Shown here in pieces: positions 8,799 through 17,750 of a stretch of DNA of 20,276 nt (within the stretch, counting starts at the first letter, position 1; each line of letters opens with the position of its first letter). Origin of the DNA: Gracilariopsis chorda. Its lineage: Eukaryota; Rhodophyta; Florideophyceae; Gracilariales; Gracilariaceae. The stretch lies in contig NBIV01000550.1 in NCBI GenBank assembly GCA_003194525.1, positions 1-20,276 of the forward strand, given 5' to 3'. Made by a program: the position numbers and the translations under genes. The notes below the pieces were generated by a model, which searched no databases, was not told the DNA's origin, and was given only the letters and a program-made list of their open reading frames with translations.

Positions 8799-9590
8799 GA
8801 CGTAGTGGGCCATGGATAGAGTACGAAAGTGGTGTCCATGTAGCCAGTTTCTCGTAGACTTAAAGCAAGGAACTGAAGCATTTTTTTGTTGGAAGATTTA
8901 GGTTGACATTTGTCCAAAAATTTCTGCAGTCCACGGTAGTAAACCAAGCTCCAAAGCCTCACAGTACTTCTTAGGATCCTGAATGCTAGTCAAAAACATC
9001 AACTCACTCACCCCGTTAAAAGATACAGCTTCCCAGACCATGACCGAATTACCTCCTCCGACACGAGGGGACGAGCGTCTCGGTTCCATCCTTAACTCAT
9101 GCCAATTATATGAAAATCCATCAGGGCCATCTAAGTTGAACTTCTTCTCATCTGAGAAAATAACTTTGTTCCAAAAATATTCTCCCTTCGAAATATTGCG
9201 CCGGGCTCATTATATACGTGCAAATTTATGATCTACGGTCATCTTTAGGCCCTGCTTCATCTTGTAATATTTTAGATTTTCATCTTTTTTGAGTAGCTGC
9301 TGTATGCAGCGCACGAATATCTGAAGATTAAGGTCCTTTTTGAGGTCAGAAGCACTGGCATTTCTTTTCGCGCTTCACGTAGAAGAGTGCGATGTTGGTG
9401 CGGAGAAAGTTTTCGGAGTTGGTTTGCAATAAAAGCGGATTTACGCCGGGTTTGGAAACTGAAAAATCTGCGTACAGCTCTTACAAAGCGCTGAACATGA
9501 TCTTCTATCTGTTGGAGAGACATTTCCTCATGAAGGAGTGCAGAGATTCCTTTGGTTTTCGTATTGGGTCAAATAGTTACCTCTTGCCAT
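8799..9590 (-). pseudogene. Tc1/mariner transposase relic
   Basis: Cut-and-paste transposase of the IS630/Tc1/mariner superfamily, badly decayed. Reading from an ATG at 9590-9588: N-terminus MARGNYLTQYE, then after a stop and frame change a helix-turn-helix part (9523-9272; MSLQQIEDHVQRFVRAVRRF). A second frame change and two stops follow. The catalytic core carries VIFSDEKKFNLDGPDG (first catalytic Asp codon 9152-9150) and GGGNSVMVWEAVSFNGVSEL. A TAA near 8898 precedes IFQQKNASVPC, where families have QQDNA, so the second catalytic Asp is Lys here. Sequence stops at the LTR boundary before the DPDLNPIE-type third acidic motif. Inactive. Terminal repeats not identified. Confidence 0.88.
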
Positions 9591-10198
9591 TTTTGGAGCG
9601 ACGAAGGACGTAGGAGTGAAAGGAAATACTGGCAGTAACAGGTTCTAAGGAATATGAGGCAAGGGATTTGAATTCTGAGGAAGTTCCGCCTTTTTTATGA
9701 CATGTGTCATATACTATTTCGCGTGTTTAAAGGAATTTCATGAAATGTTTTATTGATATCATAACCCTAGATGGTTTCTATGCGTAGAAGTGAATACAGC
9801 GGTTGTTAGTAGTCTAATGTTCAACGTGCAAGCACAGCTTTGTGCTGCTGGTGCTGCTGCATGCTCAATTTGTGAATGGACTGACTGTGGCCGCTCATTG
9901 GAACGAGCCACAGGGCCCACACACTAGTCTTATAGAGCTAGTATGTATAGACTGATCGTTTTCACTCCCCTAAGTAGAATAAACAAGGCAGAGCGACAAC
10001 CGCTACATGGTAGCATCGCTGCGGGCATACCACAGGCCTGACAGCGATTATATAGTATACGTTATCGATAACAGTATCGTTGAGCAGACAGTGGCCGCCG
10101 CCGCAATCGCACACGCAAGAAACATTACCGTTCAGGGACGCTGCAGCAATCACTGTTTAACTGAACCCTAGGAGCAAAGAAAAGCTCGTCGCACTTCT
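9591..10198. other. Non-coding stretch, nothing recognised
   Basis: The first ~120 bp are probably the 5' untranslated part of the Tc1/mariner relic. A short imperfect palindrome TATGACA-TG-TGTCATA lies near 9700 and could be part of its terminal repeat. The rest has stops in all frames and no motif I recognise. Confidence 0.5.
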
Positions 10199-10262
10199 CA
10201 CGGAACGCCCGGCTTCCCTAGCCGGGCTCTAAGCGCGCCTTGCGCGCTCTGCGTTCCTCGTG
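10199..10262. repeat. Three-stem palindrome (T- or cross-shaped fold)
   Basis: Outer stem GGAACGC (10202-10208) pairs with GCGTTCC (10251-10257), weakly extended by CACG/CGTG. Inside are two side-by-side hairpins: GCCCGGC/GCCGGGC (10207-10227) and AGCGCGC-CTT-GCGCGCT (10232-10248). The arrangement resembles a three-way junction or the folded end of a foldback element. No associated gene is seen. Confidence 0.65.
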
Positions 10263-10850
10263 GCTACCACCTTTGGACCGGCTTCACTTCCCCACGCCCG
10301 CCGCAGATTCTGCTTTCGGGTGCTGAACAATTCCCCCCCCCCCTCGGCTCACGCATTTAGACTGGCGTCTCCTCTCCATGCCCCCTGCGGCTTCTGCTTT
10401 CGGTCGCCGCCCCCCCCCGCCACGAGACTGACGCCTTTGGACTGGCTTCTTCTTCCCCCCCCTGCGCCTTCCGCCTTTAGCGGCCGCCCTACCCCCACCA
10501 CGGTGGCTGCTGCCTTTGGACAGGCTTCAGCTCCACCCCCCCACCCCCCCCTGCGGCTTCCACCTTTGGCCGCCACCCCCTCCCCCGCAGCTTCCGCCAT
10601 TAAACTCTCCTCGCGGCTGCTGCCTCTGGACTGGTTCCCCCCCCGCGGTTTCCGACATTGAACCCTCTCCGCGGCTGCCACCTCGGGACTGGCCCTCCCC
10701 CTCCCCCCCGCATATTACGCCATTCAACCCTCCCCGTGGCTGCTGCCTCTGGACTGGCCTTCCCCACCCCGTGGCCTCCGCAATTGAACCCTCCCTACAG
10801 CTGCCGCCTTTGGACTGGCCTTGGTCCCCCCCCTCCCCTGTCGACGCTGT
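10263..10850. repeat. Degenerate ~60-bp C-rich minisatellite
   Basis: Repeating motif GGCTGCTGCCTYTGGACTGGC with starts at about 10505, 10615, 10673, 10738 and 10798 (spacings 58-65), interleaved with GCGGCTTCCGCCATT-like blocks and C-runs of 6-10. Less regular copies reach back to the start. Long open frames here are artefacts of the skewed composition. The minus strand is G-run rich and could form G-quadruplexes (inference). Confidence 0.7.
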
Positions 10851-10966
10851 TTTTATCCACCGCTGTCTTCTAAGTCCTGAACACAAGGCCTCACCTGTCA
10901 ATACCCTACCAGGGACTTTAACTGTAGGACGAGATTCCAAGTCCCGAGCAGGGCCTCCGCTGCCAT

Positions 10967-10991
10967 TACGTCGGTGTTTTCGGAATGCTAG
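10967..10991 (+). repeat. Left terminal inverted repeat of the DNA transposon
   Basis: Reads TACGTCGG, TGTTT, TCGGAATGCTAG inward. Compared with the reverse complement of 18930-18953 it differs by one inserted G and one T/C change. The first two bases, TA, may be target site rather than element. The C-rich minisatellite ends about 100 bp outside. Confidence 0.75.
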
Positions 10992-11103
10992 TTTGACAAT
11001 CAAAAGGGAAAGAATTGAAATGGACGGATATCGACTCTTAAAACCCACTTTTGAATGAATCAATTTCCATCAAAATATTTTCACACATTCAACACTGCTA
11101 GTT
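10987..11103 (+). repeat. Left subterminal repeats GCTAGTT (two copies)
   Basis: Copies at 10987-10993 and 11097-11103, both reading inward from the left end. Same motif family as the six right-end copies. Likely transposase-binding sites by analogy with CACTA elements. Confidence 0.6.
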
Positions 11104-11163
11104 TTTTGAAAGTATAAACTAGTAAAGCACTTCACATTTCCAAGTTATTTCGGACCAAAAACC

Positions 11164-11199
11164 GAGTCCGGACTCCGCGAAGTGGAGTCCAGACTCCAC
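11164..11199. promoter_or_regulatory. Paired GAGTC palindromes upstream of the transposase
   Basis: GAGTCCGGACTC is a perfect 12-bp palindrome at 11164-11175. It is followed by GTGGAGTC-CA-GACTCCAC (11182-11199, 8-bp arms), giving four GAGTC/GACTC half-sites in 36 bp. It lies about 340 bp before the transposase start, inside the left end of the transposon. The rest of 10992-11535 holds A/T-rich sequence with no gene. A regulatory or transposase-binding role is inference. Confidence 0.4.
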
Positions 11200-11535
11200 T
11201 ACTACATACCTTCACATGTGAACGTGAGATTGAAAATCTGACCGGACCACCGGAACTGCCCCTTCAAATAGAAGGATAGGATGCTCAGATAAATACATAT
11301 ATAGGAAATACATTAGAGTTTACAAAACATGATAGCCCTCGCTATCCTTCACTCGTTGTCAGTGTCTGCGGCCTTGCATAGCATGCACCAGTCCACGAGC
11401 CAGCGCAAAACGCTCGGCATCACCTGCTCCACTTCATCCCCGTGCGCCATAATAATTACGCTCCCGCATTTCGCTCTCCAACAACCCCTTTGCTCCCCTT
11501 TCTCCTTCCAATCCTTCAACTCTCCTTCCCGCACC

Positions 11536-14051
11536 ATGTTCCCCTGTTGCTACCCTCGCTGCTCCTTCCACGGCCGCACCACATACTCTCTTCAGAGTCA
11601 CCAACGCAGGTGCCCCCATCGCCTCACCGCCAACAAGCGTTCCTCCTCCACAGCCACCGCTCCAGTTCAGTTCCCTCCCAGGACCAAGAAGCGAAAATCC
11701 GTTCCCAACCTCTCCATCAATTCTCCTCCCCTTCCCTCTCACCGTCCTTCCGACAACGTCCCCCTCGCCGATGATGATCCATATGAACTTCAACAGGCTT
11801 CCCTCTCTCTTCAAACCCAAGACGCTTACCATATCGCAAGTCACGCCATCGGCTCCGTCTCCTCCTCAAACCCCCTTCTCCCGCCCCCTTCTCGTTCCCC
11901 TTCCCCTCTCGCCGACAACCCTCATCTCGAACAACTCGTCCTCTACATCTCCTCCATCGCATCCTCCGTCAGCACCCGCAAAGCAGACGAGCTCATCTCC
12001 ATCCTCAACCATCCAGACTTCTCCAAGTCCTCCTTCCAGACCTCCATCTCCTCCGCCAGGCAGTGCCTCGCACTGCAAGAGGACCTCTTCAAGCAACGCA
12101 TCAGCTCCAACGGCTTCATCCCTTCCACCATCACAGACAAGCGCAACACCTTCTCCGCAACCCTCTTCCAGAAACGTGCCATCGACGTCCTCAAGCAACA
12201 ACTCGCACTCGCACACCTCAACAACACCTTCTTCCAGCCGGTATCTCAATCTTCCTCATCTTCTTCGTCTTCTGGTCACCCGGCTTTCGCACATCCCATG
12301 GCTGCAGCCCTCGGAAAGAAAGTCGTCCCAGCCATCAAACAGGAAATTATGCAGTCCCCCGTCGATGACATCGTCTGGCACACCCCCCAGGAAACCGGTA
12401 TCGAATCATTCATCGGCCTCGTCCAGCTCTACTCGGACAAGTCCGCAACCTCCCTGAAAAGCTCCTCCGTCAATTCCTACCCCTCCACGTCACGTTTCTC
12501 AACTTCTCCGATGCCCTCCGCCGAAAGTGTATATCCGAAAATCTCACACTCCTCGGATACCTTCCAACCTCCTTCTCCCCGTTTACCGCCTTCGACGACG
12601 GCGGCGACTACGTCCCGAAATCATCCTCCAACATCCCACGCGAGACCAAAATGAACCTCATTCAGCGCGCCATCTCTACCATCCTCAACCCACTCCTCAC
12701 CTCTGCGCTCCCAGGATTCTCCTTCCGTGACGCTCACGGTGTCCTCCGCCACTGCCACCCCATCCTCGCCAGCTATTGCGCAGACATCCCCGAAGCAAAG
12801 GACATCCTCGCCATCTCCCACGGAACACGGCCGCAGCACCCTTGCCCGAGATGCACCGTCCCTCGGGAACACCTCTTCCTCAATACAGATCCCATCCCCT
12901 TCCGCACACAACTCCAAACTCGAACCAATCGCAGACAGCACACCTGCCTTCTCCGCGAATCCGAGGAAGCGCAACTCGCCCGGAAACCAAAAGTGGCACG
13001 CACCAAAAAAGAAGAGGCAGCAACAGCACTTCATTCTCTCTCCCTCGCAAAGTACACTTCTCTCTTCGAATCATACCCCATCTTCAACATCACTCCGCTT
13101 CTCTCTTCTTACAACATCTTCGCCTTCGAGCCACTGCATAACTTCCACCTCGGCGTCTCTAAACTCATCAAAGCCACCGCAATCGAACGTCTCCGATCCG
13201 ATTCCCTCTTTTCCATTGTCGGTCCCAGCAAATCCAAGAGATCCTTCCAATCCATCCGCACCTCCATCCTCAAACACTCCAACTCCATTCTTGCGGCCAT
13301 CGAAAAAGATTCCCCTGCAACTGGACTCCACATAGACTTCTCCACCTCCGACAACGCTCAAGCTCTTAACGGCTTCTTCACCACAGAAGGACTCCGTGGA
13401 ATGCTCGAAGCAGAAGATTACCGCGCACTCGACATGGTATTCCCCTTCATCGGAGCATTCTTCGACAGATGCTGCAACGAAATCGACTCCTCCCCAATCA
13501 CTTCCGTCTTCACCAAGTACACAGATCTCGTTCTCTACGCCATGCGATACAACTCCACTTCCGAATGGACCGAAGACTCTCTCAAATCACTCGAACGACA
13601 GATCAGATCCTTCAAACTCAGAGCCACCACCGTCCTCGGACCCTACCACTCTTCGCACCTCGGTACCCTCAAGTTCCATCTCCTCGATCACATCGTCGAC
13701 GACATACGTAGATACGGAGGTCTGCACTTCAACGACGCAGGCATATTCGAACATGCCCACGTCCTCTTCAAATCTCACTACTCCAAGACATCCAAACATT
13801 CTCCAATTCCTCATGGTGCCGTTCCCTCACTCTCTCCCATGCCACCCCAATTATGTTCTCCAGAGCAAGCGGGAGATACTCACCAAACAACTTTGAAAAC
13901 AATAACTGCCGTTTTCCTCCACGGCCCACATTCGTGTCCAACGCAGTCAAAACACATCCGATCCAAGCATCCAAGCGTGCCAAATGCATCACAGTTCCAT
14001 CCACATAATCTGTCTTCCCTTCGCCTCCCGGTACCACCTCATATCCCATAA
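11536..14051 (+). CDS. Plavaka-like (CACTA superfamily) transposase, frameshifted
   Basis: DNA transposase of the RNase-H-fold EnSpm/CACTA group. Start taken as the ATG at 11536 (CACC context), followed directly by a zinc finger (CYPRC, then H-X3-C in SHQRRC) as in Plavaka proteins. A Ser/Pro-rich region follows. Core motifs: LQLYSDKS-like LYSDKSATSL (near 12430, first acidic site), SDALRRKCISENLTLLGYLP (about 12500-12560), ADIPEAKDIL (12780) with HPCPRCTVP, FEPLHNFHLGVSK (13120-13160), DAGIFEHAHVLFKSHYSKTSK (near 13735-13795). Upstream sequence is frame 1 to about 12480 and frame 3 after, a -1 shift in the middle of homologous sequence. Near 13795 frame 1 again looks more protein-like and would end at 13896 instead of 14051. 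Low-complexity CTCC-rich codon use. Convergent with the methyltransferase gene, tails overlapping. Assignment good, integrity doubtful. Confidence 0.75.
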
Positions 14052-16085
14052 ACTCTGCCAGCACTTCTACCGCAGCTCCGTTCTTAAAGTACATGTCCTC
14101 CCCACCAAAGTCCCTTAACCTTCGAGCAACTTGAAATCCAGAATATGTAAGATCGTCAATCGCACTCATTCTCCATGCACATAAGATTCGGCTCTTCTCT
14201 ACCTCCTTTCCCATTAACTTGCTTCTCGCTTCCTCTAACTGCTTCTTCAATTCCACATCAAGCTCCGTCCCCTCCTGAGGTCTCACACGTCTTGCTATCA
14301 AGTCATACCCAAGTAGCGAAAACAACTTTTCCCGTGCCGCCCTAGGCCAGGTGAACGTTTCATCCGCACGTTAGCCTCACGCTTTTTCACAAGGCCATCT
14401 ACCGTAGCATCTAAGTCCTTATCGCCTTCGACATACTTAGGGTCGTTAATATACCCTGCAACACAAAACGGAGCTGGAACAACCCAAAGAATCGGGTTTG
14501 TTTGTTTTCCATGGTTCAGTGTTCTCCGATGAGGTAGTGCAGAGAACTGATGCCCATGAACATCCACCTCCACCGCATATTTTCGAAAGCGATCCTTCGT
14601 CACACCCATAACTCCGTCCCCGTAGGTCTTGTGCACTTCTTTACGGTTCGTCAGATCATGATACACGAGTGTCCCATAGAAGTAGCACACTACCTCCCCT
14701 ACAGCAATTAGACGAGTTGCAAACACTCCAACACCAGCGTTATTGTGGCGAATAGTAGACTTGCTGATTCGTAGTCCATAATGCACAGCTTCCATTGCCA
14801 GCAGCGAGTTCATGTTCTCCATATTCATCCTACCCTGCAGCACGCTAGGCCATTGATCGAAGGTCCTGCTCTTACCCAATTTGGCTACCTCTTCACTTCT
14901 CCACAGCGTCGACAGGAACTGGACGACGTGTGGGGGAAGCATCTGGTACGGAGAAAAGCCATTGACTGCCTTCCATGACAAGGTATGCCTCAATCTGCCC
15001 ATTGGAAATGCGATGACAACAGTATGGGCCATCTTCCTGAGCTCTTGGTTCTTCTCAAGATTGGTGTTTCCCTCCCGGATTATAGAAGCAAAACGAACAA
15101 TAGCAGCATGCTTTGCGTGTTCAAAGCAAGCTTTATCGTCTTCACATCCTACAAATATCCGGTGCTTCGGCAGTTCCATGCATGCCATCGCTGTAGAGAA
15201 CGTCCCCGCAAAGAGGTCAACCACTAGGTCTCCTGGCTGACTAAACCTGCAAATGAGTTCCTTCAGCAATGCCCTACACTTCTGTTCCGGTCGCACCTTT
15301 TTCCTCGTAGTGATTCTCTCCGAGTTTGTCACATTCCATAGCAGAGTTTCGCCATAAGACATAGGCGGCACCTGGTCTATGATTGCGTGATATGCCGGGT
15401 AGCGTGAAGGGATAAAATTAAAGTTCTCATAGTTCACCATTCTGTGCTGTTGGGAATACGGGACCCCAGAGCGCACTGCATGTACGGCATACTCCGACGT
15501 CTGGTACAGCCGACAGCTCCGCCTTCCCGGATTACCCATCGAGTTCCCCATGGATCGTACGAACTGGAGGGGTTGTTCGTCCACGACAAAAGAAAAACGA
15601 GTTGTGCCAGAGTCATCTGTGTACGTAACACTCCGCAGCACCTCCCGCCACTTCTGTATCTGATCCCACGAGCAGAACAATATAACATGCCCACCGGGAC
15701 GTAGCAACTTTGAAATTCTTTTCCCTGCCCGGGCCATGGTCTTCTCGGTGAGAACATCATGACCACTGTTCTCCCGATTACGCTCCGCACGAGTCCCATA
15801 TGGGGGATCCGAAAGCACGAACTGTACCCTTCCTTCAATGGATAGTTCGCTGTCCCCGGACTTGTTGTCGTCGACTTCGACAAGGTCTTGGAAACTGCAG
15901 TTGTGAAGACGGAAGCTGCGGGACATCTGCCTCTCACAGTACTCGTACGACATCAACTGATCTAAAGTCTTCGGATACGGTGGAGGTTGAACACCAGTCT
16001 CCTTCACGCTGTACGTCAGTCTCTGAGACAATGTCGTTGTCTGCAGACCAGTAGTAGCTCTTGGAGCAGCCACACTCTCCACCAC
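13768..16085 (-). CDS. Beta-class DNA amino-methyltransferase fused to SET-like domain, one frameshift
   Basis: Residues counted from 16085 (GTG; frame open to about 16124, first in-frame ATG 15953-15951, so the true start may lie upstream or in a lost exon). Methyltransferase: VLSDPPYGT with DPPY at 93-96 (motif IV), a likely target-recognition part about 140-250, then QPGDLVVDLFAGTFSTAMA (motif I, near 284-302) and FVGCEDDKACFEHA. Motif IV before I is the beta-class (N6_N4_Mtase) order; DPPY favours N6-adenine. Motif I has Phe where the second Gly of FxGxG is usual. SET-like part: AGVGVFATRLIAVGEVVCYF (450-469), FYGTLVY, GYINDPKY (544-551), EANV (570-573). Near 14366 the frame shifts, and the next frame (14325-13768) supplies LIARRVRPQEGTELDVEL, the usual SET end, plus ~150 residues of unknown function. 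The usual NHxC and final Tyr are not seen, so histone methylation is uncertain. Confidence 0.75.
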
Positions 16086-16108
16086 CTCTTCGACCTCATT
16101 ATCCCCAC

Positions 16109-16247
16109 CCAGCTGTTCAGATAATCAAAAAATTAGTGTAAAATGAACCATGCATCTTCCGCCCATGACCTACTAGGTCGTACCGCAGATGTCCGTTCAT
16201 TCCAGACACTAATTTTAAACTAATTTTTTGATTTTCGGAACTGCTGG
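16109..16247. repeat. Imperfect ~139-bp inverted repeat (MITE-like)
   Basis: Left part CCAGCTGTTCAGATAATC pairs with GATTTTCGGAACTGCTGG on the right. The 15-bp block AATCAAAAAATTAGT (16123-16137) is perfectly complementary to 16219-16233, and the centre ACCTACTAGGT (16168-16178) is a near-palindrome. It sits at the 5' edge of the methyltransferase frame, whose open frame ends inside it. It may be a small nested insertion that separated the gene from its start, or a structured promoter. Confidence 0.7.
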
Positions 16248-16256
16248 CCGCCACGT

Positions 16257-16342
16257 GGTGGAGGTCCGTGGACCGGAGTGTCGTGGCGCTTCATCAGGCG
16301 CCTGATGAAGCGCCACGACACTCCGGTCCACGGACCTCCACC
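16257..16342. repeat. Perfect 86-bp palindrome
   Basis: 43-bp arms with no spacer, centred between 16299 and 16300 on GGCGCC; I checked every pair. It is GC-rich, in the divergent region between the methyltransferase gene (-) and the membrane-protein gene (+), 9 bp from the preceding inverted repeat. The rest of 16086-16645 has no convincing gene. Long spacerless palindromes are unstable in vivo, so it is either recent, functional, or a fold-back assembly artefact. Confidence 0.9.
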
Positions 16343-16645
16343 CCCAAAAACAAACTTCGAATACCAATGCAAAATCATTACAGGTGCATTGCAGCGCCGC
16401 CTAAATGAACTTAATGGTTGTCAGGAAACGTCTTCAATTCCATGTATTTCAAAAGTATAGATGCTCACGTCGCCTGAACCGAGCAGACGTGATCACGAGA
16501 GCATCTTACGCGACTGGGTGCCACGACAACTTGATCACGCGAACGCTTCAAGATTGCAGCGTGGTTCTCGGCCGGAATAAGAGTTCTACGAAGACGAAGA
16601 AGCATTGTCCCAGGAAATCCGCTTCGCTGCGAAGGCCTGACATAG

Positions 16646-17509
16646 AAATGCCGACTACGCGAGGAAAAGCGAAAAGCATGGGCTTGGTGCGCATATGCGT
16701 TTCTGTTTTCATTAGCCATTGGTGCTCTTTATGGGGTATTGAAACCGCTTTTGATGCATTATGTGGTAGGGGATGTTCGAATGTCTCCGAAGATGTTGAT
16801 TGTGGTAATTCTGGAGACTGTTTTGCATTTGTTTATCTTCGATATGGTGTTTGCATTGCATAGAAGGCATTTTGGTTCATTGGCATACGTACCTTTGCGG
16901 GACAGCCAGCGAATGGCACGGATTTCTGTGATTCGAAACAGACTACTTGGATTCACGATGGCAGGTCTTTTGCCGTTGAATGTTTGTATTTTTGTTGGCT
17001 ATCACTTCTTGGAAGCGCCAATTTCGATTGGAATGGAACTTAGGACTGGTGCTCTTGCATTTTTCACTGGTGGTTTCATGTTTGGGGGTATGTCGTATGT
17101 GGTTGAACGGCTAACGATGTTTTTTGTGACTAGGGCCAGCATTAACAATGAGAGAGAGCTCCCATATGTGCAGAGAGGTAGTGTTGGGCTGATTTTGGAT
17201 GTGTGCAGGACCGTATACGGTGGTTTGAATAAGGTGCTTGGGTTTAGAGATGGTGTGGCTACTATGAGGCTCTATATCGGAAGGGTGTTCCCTGTTGTGT
17301 TTACCTACTTGATTTTCACGTTCCTGAGCGATACTTCTTTGCACAAGGTAAGGGGACTCGCGCCTGTAGTGGAGAATACTATCTTTTTCGTGCTGCTTCT
17401 TTTGGGTATGGCTGTGGATATGGACTTGGAGTACCATTTTCGAAGGTATGTTGCGAATCTAGGAGAGCACTGTAGGCCTGTTGGTTCTCGTTTTGAACCA
17501 TTTCTTTAG
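16646..17509 (+). CDS. Unrecognised multi-pass membrane protein
   Basis: Family not recognised. The frame is open from 16646 to the stop at 17507-17509. Hydrophobic segments suggest about six transmembrane helices: AYAFLFSLAIGALYGVL (near 16691), MLIVVILETVLHLFIFDMV (near 16795), LLGFTMAGLLPLNVCIFVG, GALAFFTGGFMFGGMSYVV, VFPVVFTYLIFTFL and NTIFFVLLLLGMAVDM (near 17380), separated by basic loops. The frame has no ATG before 16754, which would remove the first helix. An ATG at 16648 in frame 1 followed by A-runs (GGAAAAGCGAAAAGC) suggests the real start is there with a one-base indel or small intron. It is transcribed away from the methyltransferase gene across the palindrome region and lies inside the transposon termini, so it is probable cargo. 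Confidence 0.6.
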   Translation, partial: KCRLREEKRKAWAWCAYAFLFSLAIGALYGVLKPLLMHYVVGDVRMSPKMLIVVILETVLHLFIFDMVFALHRRHFGSLAYVPLRDSQRMARISVIRNRLLGFTMAGLLPLNVCIFVGYHFLEAPISIGMELRTGALAFFTGGFMFGGMSYVVERLTMFFVTRASINNERELPYVQRGSVGLILDVCRTVYGGLNKVLGFRDGVATMRLYIGRVFPVVFTYLIFTFLSDTSLHKVRGLAPVVENTIFFVLLLLGMAVDMDLEYHFRRYVANLGEHCRPVGSRFEPFL

Positions 17510-17750
17510 ACACGTTCGTAGTTCTACCTGTACATACCTAAGTTAGTGTGATAGAGTTGTAAACTGAAGGAAGTGTTAAACTAATGTCGTTCTAAATTTT
17601 TCGTTTCAGATTATTGGTGGGACACGACTCGGTGGGAAATGGCGCGAAAACGGGCGAGTGAAAAAATGCGGTTGGATAAGTACTGGGGAGTGCTCGCTTG
17701 GTGGTTGGGTTAGGAACGGGAGCGCCGTTGTGGTGGGGCGTGTAGTAGCC

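Noticed and set aside
8898..9231. Plus-strand frame near 8983 as an independent gene
   Set aside because: It is the antisense of the clearly recognisable Tc1/mariner catalytic core.
10260..11063. Long open frames on both strands in the C-rich region
   Set aside because: They are Pro/Gly/Arg repeats caused by the minisatellite composition, with overlapping opposite-strand frames and no domain.
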